A stretch of 64,000 nucleotides of DNA from Nocardioides malaquae. GTDB lineage: Bacteria; Actinomycetota; Actinomycetes; Propionibacteriales; Nocardioidaceae. A program made the translations under genes and the position numbers. The notes below the pieces were generated by a model. That model saw only the letters and a list, made by a program, of their open reading frames with translations. It searched no databases and was not told the DNA's origin. The first letter of the stretch is position 1. Each line of letters starts with the position of its first letter. The stretch is from the NCBI RefSeq assembly GCF_015070385.1, contig NZ_JADCSA010000015.1:1-64000 (forward strand), in the 5' to 3' direction. Below are positions 37,124 to 46,283 of the stretch, one piece after another.

Positions 37124-38726
37124 GGTGCGCGCCGTCTGGGGCGAGCCAGCCCACTCCACGTCGGGCCCGCTGCCGGTCTCCTGCGACGACGTCGTGATCG
37201 GGGCCGGCGTGACGGGACTCGTCACCGCGCTGACCCTGGCTCGGGCAGGTCGTGACGTCTGCGTGTTGGAGGCCCGCCGCGCCGGGGCCGGCGCCACGGG
37301 CCGCAGCACGGCCAAGTTCTCCCTCCTGCAGGGCACCCGGCTGCAGCAGGTCGTGCAGCGGCAGTCGGTCGCCATCGGTCGCTCCTACGTCGCAGCGAAC
37401 CGGGCGGGCCTGGAATGGCTGCGTGCCTTCTGCGAGGACCAGGGCATCGTCGTGCAGGAGCGGGTGGCCGCCACCTACGCGCGGTCTGCCGACGAAGTCG
37501 GTTCCGTGCGCACGGAGCACCAGACCGCTCTCGAGCTGGGTCTCGACGTCGCCTGGCACGACGGCCCGCTCGACGGTCTGCCCTCCCACGGCGCCACCAC
37601 CCTGGCCGGGCAGCTGCAGGCCGACCCCGTGCACCTGGTGCAGAAGCTGGTCGCTGCCGTGCGCAGCGCCGGCGGCCGGGTCGTGGAGGGCGCGCGGGTG
37701 CGGCGCCTGTCCCCCGACGCCGCCACCGTGCACCTCGAGGGCGGTCGCAGCGTGCGGGCCGACTCGGTGGTCGTCGCGACCGGCACCCCGGTGATGGACC
37801 GTGGACTGCACGTGACGCAGGTGAAGCCGATGCGGTCCTACACCGTGGCCTACCGGTGGGACGGTCGTCTCGAGCACATGGCGCTCTCGGCCGGCAGCGA
37901 CGGACGCTCGGTGCGTGACGCGGTGGACCGCGACGGCAACCAGCTGCTGCTGGTGGGCGGCGCGGGGCACGTCGTCGGGCGTACGCGCGACGAGAGCGCT
38001 CACCTGGACCGGCTGCGTGACTGGACCCGGCAGCACTTCGCCGACGCGGTCGAGGTCGCCGCCTGGTCGGCGCAGGACTACGAACCGACCCACGGGGTGC
38101 CCCTGGTCGGTCGGATGCCGCTGACCCGCGGTCGCGTGCGGGTCGCGACGGGGTTCGCGAAGTGGGGCTTCACCAACGGGACGGCCGCTGCGTTGGCCAT
38201 CGCCTCCGACATCGTCGGAGACGAACCGCTCCACCTCCCGGGCCACTACCTGGGCGCCACGCCCGCCCCCGCCTCGTGGGCGCGCAACAACGCCACCGTC
38301 GGGCTGCGCCAGGTGCGCGACGTCGCCCAGGTCGCCCTCCCGGGCGCGGGCGACGTCGGTGTCACCGACGCCGCCAGGGGATGCGGCATCTGCCCGCACA
38401 TGGGCGGCGTCCTGCACTGGAACACAGCGGAGAGGTCCTGGGACTGCCCGCTCCACGGCTCTCGCTTCGCCCCCGACGGCAGCGTCCTCGAGGGCCCCGC
38501 GACCCGGCCGGCCAAGGTGCCGAGCGCACCAGAGACCACATGGCCAGCAGAGACCGGCACACAGAAGGGATCACCCATGCAGCAGAACGAGCAGTCCACG
38601 CCGCACGACGCGTCGGGTGGACAGGTCAGCGAACCCGAGGCCAACCCTGTCCCGCCGGGACAGGACCCGAGCACCACCCCGGGGGTCGACGACACCCCGC
38701 AGACCGCTCCCGACCAGGAGCACTGA
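37113..38726 (+). CDS. FAD-dependent oxidoreductase with C-terminal Rieske domain and disordered tail
   Basis: A 537-aa protein. Residues about 25-390 are a DAO-like FAD domain (DDVVIGAGVTGLVTALTLARAG, a Rossmann nucleotide loop). A Rieske domain follows with the ligands Cys427, His429, Cys445 and His448 (CPHMGG and CPLHGSRF), binding a [2Fe-2S] cluster. The final ~50 residues are disordered and rich in P, Q and E; they begin at an internal methionine preceded by a ribosome-like GAAGGGA. The fusion resembles putative amino-acid oxidases with a tethered electron carrier. The substrate is unknown. The start is one of two consecutive GTG codons at 37113. Confidence 0.85.
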   Translation: MVSEVRAVWGEPAHSTSGPLPVSCDDVVIGAGVTGLVTALTLARAGRDVCVLEARRAGAGATGRSTAKFSLLQGTRLQQVVQRQSVAIGRSYVAANRAGLEWLRAFCEDQGIVVQERVAATYARSADEVGSVRTEHQTALELGLDVAWHDGPLDGLPSHGATTLAGQLQADPVHLVQKLVAAVRSAGGRVVEGARVRRLSPDAATVHLEGGRSVRADSVVVATGTPVMDRGLHVTQVKPMRSYTVAYRWDGRLEHMALSAGSDGRSVRDAVDRDGNQLLLVGGAGHVVGRTRDESAHLDRLRDWTRQHFADAVEVAAWSAQDYEPTHGVPLVGRMPLTRGRVRVATGFAKWGFTNGTAAALAIASDIVGDEPLHLPGHYLGATPAPASWARNNATVGLRQVRDVAQVALPGAGDVGVTDAARGCGICPHMGGVLHWNTAERSWDCPLHGSRFAPDGSVLEGPATRPAKVPSAPETTWPAETGTQKGSPMQQNEQSTPHDASGGQVSEPEANPVPPGQDPSTTPGVDDTPQTAPDQEH

Positions 38727-38752
38727 CCCTGGTCACCACCACACGCTGAGCC

Positions 38753-38784
38753 AGGTCGCCCACCCCGGCTGGGGTGGGCGACCT
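38753..38784. terminator. Bidirectional terminator hairpin
   Basis: AGGTCGCCCACCCC and GGGGTGGGCGACCT pair perfectly over 14 bases with a four-base loop. They lie between the FAD/Rieske gene and the convergent gene at 38791. A T-rich stretch follows on the plus strand, supporting intrinsic termination there. Confidence 0.85.
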
Positions 38785-38790
38785 ATTTGC

Positions 38791-39444
38791 TTACTGCTCG
38801 CCGCGGCTCCGGCGCGCCGAGACGTACGCAGGCGCCCGCAGGCGTTCGACCCATCGGTAGTTGCCCAGCTCTGGGTGCGGGGAGCGCACCGGGTCGAAGG
38901 ACGGATCCTCGGGGCTGCGGGCGATGAGCCTCAGCTCACCGAACCGCACCCAGTCGCCGCGGCCGAGGGCGTACGACAGCACGTGGCGCTCCTTCTCCGC
39001 CGGCTCCGCGCGCAGGAACACCGGCCCCACGGGCGTGGGGTAGGGCAGCAGCGACGTGTAGCCGCTGATCCGCGCCGCCCGTGCCGGCAGCAGCACGAAG
39101 CGGCTCCAGGGCCCGGCGCCCGTGGAGGCCAGGAGGATGTCGGCGCCCTCCCACTGCGGCAGGCGCAGAGCCAGGCCCTGGATGTCCCACGACCACGCCG
39201 GCAGGCCGACCGCGGCGGAGCGTCGCACCAGCACGTCGTCGTGCCCCGGTTCGTCGAGCCATGCGACGCCGACGCGGGAGGAGGCGCCTCCCTCACGGGT
39301 GAGCACCCCCTGCCAGACCTCCCCGCGCGGGTGCAGCGGCTTCGGAGCACGGCGCAGCGCCGCCACCCCGAGGGTGGCGCCGGAGAGCAGCAGCCCGCCG
39401 ACGCCACTGACGGCGTCGGAGACGGTCCTCGACACCTGCCTCAC
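38791..39444 (-). CDS. Conserved protein of unknown function, cotranscribed with katE
   Basis: I do not recognise this family with certainty. The 217-aa protein starts with a hydrophobic stretch (about residues 10-30) that may be a membrane anchor, and the rest looks beta-rich (VAWLDEPGHDDVLVR, LPYPTPVGPVFLRAEP, VRFGELRLIARS). It begins three bases after the katE stop on the same strand, so the two should be coexpressed. A helper role in peroxide defence is only inferred from position. Composition matches the neighbours. Confidence 0.7.
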   Translation of the reverse strand: MRQVSRTVSDAVSGVGGLLLSGATLGVAALRRAPKPLHPRGEVWQGVLTREGGASSRVGVAWLDEPGHDDVLVRRSAAVGLPAWSWDIQGLALRLPQWEGADILLASTGAGPWSRFVLLPARAARISGYTSLLPYPTPVGPVFLRAEPAEKERHVLSYALGRGDWVRFGELRLIARSPEDPSFDPVRSPHPELGNYRWVERLRAPAYVSARRSRGEQ

Positions 39445-39447
39445 CCC

Positions 39448-41721
39448 TCAGGAGACGGAGGCCGCGAAGCGTTCCCACACCCGGTGGGCCGACATCAGCT
39501 CCTGGACCTCGGCGAAGACGTCGACGCCGCTCTCCCCCACCACGACACCCACGTCGCCCTCGCCCGTGCCCGCGAGCCGCAGGCCGGTCGCGCCATCTCC
39601 CCAGGCGCCGAGCACCTTGGCGTGGCGCCAGCACTCCTCGACGAGCAGCTTCACCCGGGGGTCGAGGGCCGGGTCACCCCCGGCCCCAGCCTTGGCATCA
39701 CGCGCCGGCAACGCGTCAGGCGCAGGGACGGGGCTGGCGGCCAGCAGCAGGGCGTCGAACTCGACCGACCGCGCCGTGGCGAACGTCCGCTGCACCGTCG
39801 CTCCCGCCACCTCGCCGCCGTGGGGCGCCACCACCAGCGGCACCATGCCGGCGGCGAAGACGGCCGCGCGCACTTCCTGCAGCGCCTCGGCATCGGTGGC
39901 GTCATCGACGACGATGCCCACCATGCGACCGTCGCCCGGCCAGGTCTGCCCCAGCTGCGACAGGGCGGCGCTCGGCGTCACGTCGGCCAGCGGCTCCGAC
40001 GGCTCGGGCGTCGGCATGCCGAGCGCCGTGGCCACCTCGGAGCAGAGCACCGGGTCGATCTGCGCCAGGCACTGCAGCTGTCGGGCCTTGATCGTCTCCT
40101 CGTAGCACTTGCCGAGCTCGAAGGAGTAGGCCCTGATGATGTGCTCCTTCTCCACCGGCGTCATGCTCTGCCAGAAGAGACGAGCCTGTGAGAAGTGGTC
40201 GTCGAAGGACGCGGGGTTCTCCCGCACCTTCGTGGCAGCCGGGATCTCGACGGGGGTGTCGAGGAACGCGTTGTCCTCGTTCCCGGCGAAGAACGGACAG
40301 CCGCCGTCGAGCGAGTTCGGCTTGTAGGGCGCGACGCCGACGTGGTCCGCGTGCTGGTGGAAGCCGTCGCGGAACATGTCGTTGACCGGCGCGTGCGGTC
40401 GGTTGACCGGGATCTGGTTGAAGTTCGGGCCGCCGAGCCGGCTGAGCTGGGTGTCGATGTAGGAGAAGAGCCGGGCCTGCAGCAGCGGGTCGTCGGTGAC
40501 GTCGATGCCGGGCACCAGGTGGCCCGGGTGGAAGGCCAGCTGCTCCACCTCGGCGAAGAAGTTGCGCGGGTTGGCGTTGAGCGTCAGCAGGCCGATGGGC
40601 TGCACGGGTGCGAGCTCCTCGGGCACCAGCTTGGTCGGGTCGAGCAGGTCGATGCCCTCGAACTCCTGCTCGGGGGTGTCGGGGAAGACCTGGATGCCGA
40701 GCTCCCACTGCGGGTGGGCGCCCGACTCGATGGCGTCGTAGAGGTCGCGGCGGTGGAAGTCGGGGTCCACGCCGTTGATCAGCTGGGCCTCCTCCCACGC
40801 CAACGAGTGCGCGCCGAGCTTCGGCTTCCAGTGGAACTTGACCAGCGAGGTGACTCCCTCGGCGTTGGTGAGCCGGAAGGTGTGGACTCCGAAGCCCTCC
40901 ATCATCCGGTAGGAGCGCGGGATGCCGCGGTCGGACATGTTCCACATCGTGTGGTGCTGGGCCTCGGTGTGCAGCGAGACGAAGTCCCAGAAGGTGTCGT
41001 GGGCGCTCTGCGCCTGCGGGATCTCCCGGTCGGGGTGCGGCTTGGCGGCGTGCACGACGTCGGGGAACTTGATGCCGTCCTGGATGAAGAAGACGGGCAT
41101 GTTGTTGGCGACGAGGTCGAAGTTGCCCTCCGCCGTGTAGAACTTCGTCGCGAAGCCGCGGGTGTCGCGCACGGTGTCGGCGGAGCCGCGGGACCCCAGC
41201 ACGGTCGAGAACCGCGTGAAGACGGGGGTGGTGACCCCCTTGGCCAGGAAGGCGGCGTGGGTGACGGTCTCGGCGGTGCCATAGCCCTCAAAGACGCCGT
41301 GCGCGGCGGCGCCGCGTGCGTGCACGACCCGCTCGGGGATGCGTTCGTGGTCGAAGTGGGTGATCTTCTCGCGCAGGTGGTGGTCCTGGAGCAGCGTGGG
41401 ACCGCGTCGTCCGGCCTTCAGCGAGTGGTCGCTGTCGCGCAAGCGGGTGCCGGTGGAGGTGGTCAGGAACTCGCCCTGCTGGGCGCGGGCGTCCTGCAGC
41501 GCACCGGTCTCTGCACCGGTCGCGGTGCGCGTGGCGGGACCTCGCTGGTCGTCCTTCGGCGGCAACGGCGGCTGCGGCTCGGTGGGCTCGTCGGCCGGCG
41601 GCGAGCCGGGGCCGGGGCGGCCGGGGATCGTCTCTGCGGTGGACTCGAGGGTGCGACGCGCCGCGTCGACGGTCTCCTCGACGGCTTCGGCGACCTTCTT
41701 CGCGGCCTTGCTGGTGTCCAT
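39448..41721 (-). CDS. katE: Large-subunit catalase, HPII/KatE type
   Basis: A 757-aa haem catalase that dismutates hydrogen peroxide. After an unusual ~80-residue lysine, glutamate and proline-rich leader come the catalase core with the distal His in [17 protein letters not shown], Asn in ANNMPVFF and the haem-ligand Tyr in RLFSYIDTQ. Residues beyond about 600 form the flavodoxin/DJ-1-like C-terminal domain of large catalases (VGIVVDD, VVAPHGG). The ATG at 41721 follows GGAGG. Its partner gene at 38791-39444 follows after three bases. It is divergent from the isochorismatase-family gene. Confidence 0.95.
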   Translation of the reverse strand: MDTSKAAKKVAEAVEETVDAARRTLESTAETIPGRPGPGSPPADEPTEPQPPLPPKDDQRGPATRTATGAETGALQDARAQQGEFLTTSTGTRLRDSDHSLKAGRRGPTLLQDHHLREKITHFDHERIPERVVHARGAAAHGVFEGYGTAETVTHAAFLAKGVTTPVFTRFSTVLGSRGSADTVRDTRGFATKFYTAEGNFDLVANNMPVFFIQDGIKFPDVVHAAKPHPDREIPQAQSAHDTFWDFVSLHTEAQHHTMWNMSDRGIPRSYRMMEGFGVHTFRLTNAEGVTSLVKFHWKPKLGAHSLAWEEAQLINGVDPDFHRRDLYDAIESGAHPQWELGIQVFPDTPEQEFEGIDLLDPTKLVPEELAPVQPIGLLTLNANPRNFFAEVEQLAFHPGHLVPGIDVTDDPLLQARLFSYIDTQLSRLGGPNFNQIPVNRPHAPVNDMFRDGFHQHADHVGVAPYKPNSLDGGCPFFAGNEDNAFLDTPVEIPAATKVRENPASFDDHFSQARLFWQSMTPVEKEHIIRAYSFELGKCYEETIKARQLQCLAQIDPVLCSEVATALGMPTPEPSEPLADVTPSAALSQLGQTWPGDGRMVGIVVDDATDAEALQEVRAAVFAAGMVPLVVAPHGGEVAGATVQRTFATARSVEFDALLLAASPVPAPDALPARDAKAGAGGDPALDPRVKLLVEECWRHAKVLGAWGDGATGLRLAGTGEGDVGVVVGESGVDVFAEVQELMSAHRVWERFAASVS

Positions 41722-41905
41722 GCCATACCTCCGAGATCGGGTGGGGTCCCAGCGCCCCTACCCGCACTCGTCCGGGGCCATACGTGCCCGGTGCCACTGA
41801 TCGCGGGACGAGACCAGACCTGCCCGACGGTTCGTCGGCGACGTCCCGGGGTACCTGCGCCCCACGGGCCCGGTGGGCCCCCACGACACCGCAGATGGAG
41901 GAGAT

Positions 41906-42496
41906 GTGACGACCACGATCGACCCCGACACCAGGTCTGCGCTGCTGCTCATCGACCTCCAGGAGGACTTCCTCGCAGCGCCGGGGCTGCGCGAGCAACG
42001 CGACGACCTGCTCACCGCCGTCCGGGGATGGATCGACTGGGCGAGCGCCACCGGTTCGCCTGTCGTCGAGATCCGCACCGTGCTCCCCCTCGACGAGGAG
42101 ACGTGGGCCCTCAACATGCGCGACGACATGCAGCCGGTGGTCCTCGAGGGCACTCCGGGGTCATGGCGCGTCCACGAGCTCGAGGTGGAGCCCGACGTCG
42201 AGATCCAGAAGCGACGTGACGACGCCTTCCACCGCACCGACCTCGCGCAGCGGCTGAGCGACCTCGGCGTCGGGCAGGTGGTGCTCGCCGGCGTCTCGAC
42301 CGAGGCGTGCATCGCGATGACGGCCGCCTCTGCCTACGCCCACGACCTGCGGGTGGTGGTGGCCCGGGACGCCGTGGCCTCGGCCGACAGCACGGCGCAC
42401 GAGGCCGCGTTGGTGTGGTTGGAGGAGCAGTACCGGGCGCCCGCCCTGACGCCCGCCGAGTGGGGGCGCGACAGCTCCGAGACCTCCGAGAGCTGA
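41906..42496 (+). CDS. Isochorismatase-family cysteine hydrolase
   Basis: A 196-aa cysteine hydrolase. The catalytic triad is visible: Asp in LLIDLQEDF, a Lys in EIQKRRDDAF and Cys in VLAGVSTEACI. The fold is shared by nicotinamidase, N-carbamoylsarcosine amidase and isochorismatase, so the substrate is open. A GGAGGAG ribosome site precedes the GTG at 41906. It is divergent from katE across about 180 bases that carry both promoters. It has no clear partner downstream. Confidence 0.9.
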   Translation: MTTTIDPDTRSALLLIDLQEDFLAAPGLREQRDDLLTAVRGWIDWASATGSPVVEIRTVLPLDEETWALNMRDDMQPVVLEGTPGSWRVHELEVEPDVEIQKRRDDAFHRTDLAQRLSDLGVGQVVLAGVSTEACIAMTAASAYAHDLRVVVARDAVASADSTAHEAALVWLEEQYRAPALTPAEWGRDSSETSES

Positions 42497-42593
42497 TCTG
42501 CCCACCCGCAGCTCTTGCCGCACGGCGCCTGCAGGTGGAGAGTGCGCAGGAGAGGGTGCGGGCCGCCCGCGTCCGCCCTCAGGGTGGTGGGTC

Positions 42594-43925
42594 ATGGGGG
42601 TTCGACGAGTGACCGTGTGGCTGGCGTTGGCCTCCGGCCTGGCATCGGGTCTGGCATCGGTGCTGGTGGGGATTCCCACAGCGGGCGCCGAGACGTCGGG
42701 TGCGGCGGCGGCACGGTGGGGTCCGACGCACCGGTTCGAGCAGAACACCCTCGGCGAGTCCTTCGTGCAGGACGGACGAGGGGTCACCACGGTGGTGTGG
42801 GGCTCGCAGGCCGGGTGGCCAAAACCGGTCAAGGCCCAGCAGCAGACCGCCCAGGGGCGCTGGCGTGACCCGGTGGAGCTCGGGGAGGGCCACTCCCCCG
42901 TCGTGGCGGCCGACAGTGCCGGCAACCTGGTCGCCGCGTGGATCCGCGACGAGCAGGGGCGTACGGCCAGCGTCTGGTCGGCCCGCAAGCCCTACGGTCG
43001 GGCGTGGTCGGCGCCAGTGCGTCTCTCCTCCGACCGCGAGGTGACCGGCTATCCCGACGGCGTCAGCAACTACGGCGCCGTCGACCTGCAGGTGGCGGTG
43101 CGCGACGGTGGTGCCGCTCTGGTGGCGTGGCGGTGGGGCAGCCTGGAACGGGAGGTTCCGTTCCGGGTGCAGGCGGCCTTCCGTCCTCCGCGCAGGGCGT
43201 GGCAACCCGCTCGGACGCTGAGTCGCGGGGCACAGGACGTACGTCAGGTGCGCGCCGACCTCGGTCCGGCTGGCGTCTGGGTGGCGTGGTCGCAGGAGCA
43301 GCGACGCGGGCCCGAACGCGTGCTCGTGCGCGACCGCCGTCGTGGGGGCACCTGGTCGGCGGCGACCCGCGTCGGAACCGGCGACCTGGGCGCCCTCGCC
43401 CTCACGGCGCCGGGTGAGGTGGTGGTCGTCTTCCGGCAGGCCGGCACGGTTAGATCCGTCGTCAAGCCGCGGGGCCGCCGGTGGCGGACCCCGGTCGACG
43501 TGACCGCCCCCGGGGTCCGCGCCCGCGGGTGGTCGGCGGCCGTCAACAGTCGGGGGCAGGCACTGGTCAGCTATCTGGTCGGTCCCCACACGGTGGAGGC
43601 GGTGCGCCGAGGCCCTAGGGGCCGGTGGGGCATGGCCGAGTCTCTGGGGCAGACGGGCGAGCGACGGATCGCCGAGACCCTGGCCGCGATCAACGGTGCG
43701 GGCGCCGCGGTCGTCGGCTGGCACAACTACTACGGGGTCTGGGCGCGTCACCGCGCACCGCGCGCCTCCTGGGGGCCGACCACCACGCCGCATCGTGACC
43801 GCGGTCAGGTCGACGTCCTGGAGTCCGTACGTCTCGGCATCTCCCCCGGCGGACGTCCGGGCCTGCTGTGGGCCCAGGAGGAACGGCCGCTGCGCTTGCG
43901 CTACCAGCTCACCCTTGGGCGCTGA
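42594..43925 (+). CDS. Secreted propeller-like repeat protein of unknown function
   Basis: A 443-aa exported protein. A signal peptide (hydrophobic stretch with GLASGLASVLVG and an alanine-rich cleavage zone at about residue 33) is followed by repeated blades of the form VVAADSAGNLVAAWI-x-DEQG and WSAPVRLSS. These resemble the sialidase/exo-alpha beta-propeller repeats of secreted actinobacterial proteins. No enzymatic motif is evident, so binding to sugars or proteins is as likely as hydrolysis. It starts at the ATG at 42594. The flavodoxin gene follows after 28 bases. Confidence 0.78.
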   Translation: MGVRRVTVWLALASGLASGLASVLVGIPTAGAETSGAAAARWGPTHRFEQNTLGESFVQDGRGVTTVVWGSQAGWPKPVKAQQQTAQGRWRDPVELGEGHSPVVAADSAGNLVAAWIRDEQGRTASVWSARKPYGRAWSAPVRLSSDREVTGYPDGVSNYGAVDLQVAVRDGGAALVAWRWGSLEREVPFRVQAAFRPPRRAWQPARTLSRGAQDVRQVRADLGPAGVWVAWSQEQRRGPERVLVRDRRRGGTWSAATRVGTGDLGALALTAPGEVVVVFRQAGTVRSVVKPRGRRWRTPVDVTAPGVRARGWSAAVNSRGQALVSYLVGPHTVEAVRRGPRGRWGMAESLGQTGERRIAETLAAINGAGAAVVGWHNYYGVWARHRAPRASWGPTTTPHRDRGQVDVLESVRLGISPGGRPGLLWAQEERPLRLRYQLTLGR

Positions 43926-43953
43926 TCGCCGTGGTGGACCGGGAGGAGCGGCC

Positions 43954-44445
43954 GTGAGGACCTGGGTGGTCGTCGAGTCGATGTGGGGCAACACCCGGCA
44001 GGGCGCGCGTGCCGTGGCCGAGGGTCTCGGTGAGGACGCACAGGTGCTGGACGTGGCGCAGGCCCCGCGGCTGACGGGCGACGTCGACCTGCTGGTCATC
44101 GGTGGTCCCACCCACGCCTTCTCAATGTCGCGTGCCTCGACACGACCCGACGCCGTGCGCCAAGGTGGGGCCGCCACCGCCGAGGCCACGGGCATCCGCG
44201 AGTGGCTGGCTGCCCAGGAGCGTGCGCCGCAGCTCGCCGTCGCCACCTTCGACACCCGCGTCGCGTCCATGCGCCGGCTACCGGGCTCGGCGGCCCGCGC
44301 TGCTGCCCGTGCCGCTGGTCGTCGCCACCTCGGGCATGTCGTCGGACGGGAGAGCTTCTACGTCACGGGCGTCAGCGGCCCCCTCGCCGACGGTGAGGTC
44401 GACCGGGCGCGGGAGTGGGGACGTACGCTCCGCAACGCACGGTGA
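43954..44445 (+). CDS. Flavodoxin domain protein
   Basis: A 163-aa protein with a flavodoxin fold. VESMWGNTRQGARAVAEGL forms the FMN phosphate loop, and LLVIGGPTHAFSMS and the C-terminal SFYVTGVSGPL cover the rest. It probably binds FMN and shuttles electrons; no dedicated partner is next to it. The GTG at 43954 has a GGAGGA site seven bases upstream. Ten bases separate its stop from that of the convergent coiled-coil gene. Confidence 0.88.
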   Translation: MRTWVVVESMWGNTRQGARAVAEGLGEDAQVLDVAQAPRLTGDVDLLVIGGPTHAFSMSRASTRPDAVRQGGAATAEATGIREWLAAQERAPQLAVATFDTRVASMRRLPGSAARAAARAAGRRHLGHVVGRESFYVTGVSGPLADGEVDRAREWGRTLRNAR

Positions 44446-44454
44446 CCCAGCGGC

Positions 44455-44898
44455 TCAGCGCGGGTCGGGCGGGCTCTGCTCGGTGTCCCTCAGCAGGGCG
44501 TTGCGCAAGGCGTCCAACTGCTCGCTCCACGCCTCGACGGGCGCCAGCACCCGCTCCAGCACCTCGAGCTGGGCATCGAGCACGGTGAGCTCGGCGGTCA
44601 TCGCCTGGATGGTGAGGCGCTTGGCATGGATCTCCTGCGTCAGGATGCGCAGCTCCTCACCGACCGTGGGTGCGCCCTCGGCGAACTGCCGCATGGCTGT
44701 CACCCACTGCTCCACCGGGCTGACCACGGCCTCGGGCACGACGGCTCGGGCTCCTGCCTCTCCCGCGTGGGCCAGCCAGGCCACCAGCGAGCTCGTCGCG
44801 TGCACGAGGGCGTCGGCGCCCGGCGGGAGGTGGAGGCCGGGACGGCGTGGCGTTCCGTCGTCGGAGGGGGACGCGGGCTCTTGCTCGGGCTTCGTCAC
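44455..44898 (-). CDS. Small coiled-coil protein of unknown function
   Basis: A 147-aa protein with a disordered, proline-rich start and a long amphipathic helix with heptad-like Leu/Val spacing (VGEELRILTQEIHAKRLT, AELTVLDAQLEVLERVL). Polyhydroxyalkanoate granule-associated and some phage-shock proteins have a similar make-up, but I cannot assign a family. The GTG at 44898 was chosen because the open frame upstream has a non-protein-like composition. It is divergent from the GlgC-like gene, 142 bases away. Confidence 0.65.
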   Translation of the reverse strand: MTKPEQEPASPSDDGTPRRPGLHLPPGADALVHATSSLVAWLAHAGEAGARAVVPEAVVSPVEQWVTAMRQFAEGAPTVGEELRILTQEIHAKRLTIQAMTAELTVLDAQLEVLERVLAPVEAWSEQLDALRNALLRDTEQSPPDPR

Positions 44899-45040
44899 CT
44901 GGGATGACCTCTCGTGCGGGCGGCGCTGGCGGGTGGGTGTCACCCTAGTGGCGTGCTCGGGGCCACAACAGGAGCGTGGTTGCCCCGACCTGGATGGCGC
45001 ACGGTGGGTGAATCCTGGGCGCCGTGGGTAGCACCCAGTC

Positions 45041-46261
45041 ATGCGACTTCCCCGAATCCTTGGTCTCGTGCAGGCAGGCGGCGCAGGCGGCCGGATGGAC
45101 GTCCTGACCCTCGAGCACGCCAAGCCTGCGCTCCCCTATGCCGGTGACCACCAGCTCGTCGACGTCTCGCTCTCCACCCTGGCGACCTCGGGCGTGCAGG
45201 ACGTCTGGTTGTCGGTGCAGTACCAGGCCGGGTCGCTGGAGGAACAGGTGCGCAACGGCCGGCCGTGGGACCTCGACCGCAGCGTCGGTGGGTTCCGGCT
45301 GGTCCCGCCGGAGCAGGGCAGCGGCTCGTTGCACGAGGAGGGCATGAACGCGGGCAACGCCGACGAGCTCTACGGGTTGCGCGACCAGCTGCGCGACAGC
45401 GGAGCCGACCTCGTGGTGGTGATGAGCGCCGACCACGTCTACCGACTCGACCTGCGCGACGTCGTCGAGACCCATCTGGCCAAGGAGGCGGAGGTCACCG
45501 TGGTCTCCACCGACCTCGGCGACACCTTCGCCGAGGACCCGGCCGACCACGCAGTGGTCCAGGTCAACCGGTTGGGTCGCGTCACCGACGTCGCCTACAA
45601 GCCCGAGCGCCCCGTCGGCAGCCTCGTGGCAGCCGAGATCTTCGTCTACGAGGTGCCGGTGCTCGTCGAGGTGCTCGAGGAGCTCCACCGTGAGCTGGCA
45701 GGTGAGGAGGACGACAGTGGGCTGGGTGACTTCGGGGAGCACCTGCTGCCCCGGATGGTCCAGCGCGGCAAGGCCTTCGCCCACCACCTCGACGGCTACT
45801 GGCGCGACCTGGGCCAGCCGCACCACTACCTCAACGCCCACCTCGAGCTCATCGACCACGGGCTCGAGCTCTTCGACGGGACGTGGCCGCTGCACACCTC
45901 CCACCGCCCGCACCCGCCGGCGCGCGTGGGTTCGGGCGCCCGGGTCGAGGACAGTCTGCTCAGCCCCGGTTCACGGGTGGCAGGCACCGTGCGACGCAGC
46001 GTGCTGGGCCCGGACGTGGTGGTCGAGGAGGGAGCCGTGGTGGAGGAGTCGGTCCTCTTCGGTGAGGTGGTCGTACGCTCCGGGGCCCGGGTGCGGCGCA
46101 GCGTGGTGGACACCGGGTGCGAGCTGCTCGACGGCGCCGACGTGGGCGCCGCGGACATCGACCTCACCGACCCCGACGCGATCGTCCTCGTCGGCCGCGA
46201 CAGCCGGGTCGCCTCGGCGTTGCCACCGGGGGCACGGTTGGCGCCGGGCACCACCGCTTGA
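45041..46261 (+). CDS. Glucose-1-phosphate adenylyltransferase-like nucleotidyltransferase
   Basis: A 406-aa enzyme with an N-terminal nucleotidyltransferase domain and a C-terminal left-handed beta-helix of hexapeptide repeats (residues about 300-400). The entry motif is LVQAGGAGGRM followed by AKPALPYAG, and MNAGNADELYGLR, VVMSADHVYRLD are the substrate loops, all in the GlgC order. It should make ADP-glucose (or a related NDP-sugar) for glycogen or alpha-glucan synthesis. The loop has GLVQ instead of the usual AxVLAGG, a small departure. A paralogue of GlgC with another sugar is possible. No other glg gene is adjacent. Confidence 0.85.
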   Translation: MRLPRILGLVQAGGAGGRMDVLTLEHAKPALPYAGDHQLVDVSLSTLATSGVQDVWLSVQYQAGSLEEQVRNGRPWDLDRSVGGFRLVPPEQGSGSLHEEGMNAGNADELYGLRDQLRDSGADLVVVMSADHVYRLDLRDVVETHLAKEAEVTVVSTDLGDTFAEDPADHAVVQVNRLGRVTDVAYKPERPVGSLVAAEIFVYEVPVLVEVLEELHRELAGEEDDSGLGDFGEHLLPRMVQRGKAFAHHLDGYWRDLGQPHHYLNAHLELIDHGLELFDGTWPLHTSHRPHPPARVGSGARVEDSLLSPGSRVAGTVRRSVLGPDVVVEEGAVVEESVLFGEVVVRSGARVRRSVVDTGCELLDGADVGAADIDLTDPDAIVLVGRDSRVASALPPGARLAPGTTA

Positions 46262-46283
46262 TGGCTTCAGAAGCCGGCGAACG

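Noticed and set aside
44899-45123. An N-terminal extension of the coiled-coil protein to 45123
   Set aside because: It would overlap the start of the GlgC-like gene on the other strand, and the added residues are Arg/Pro/Cys-rich shadow sequence.
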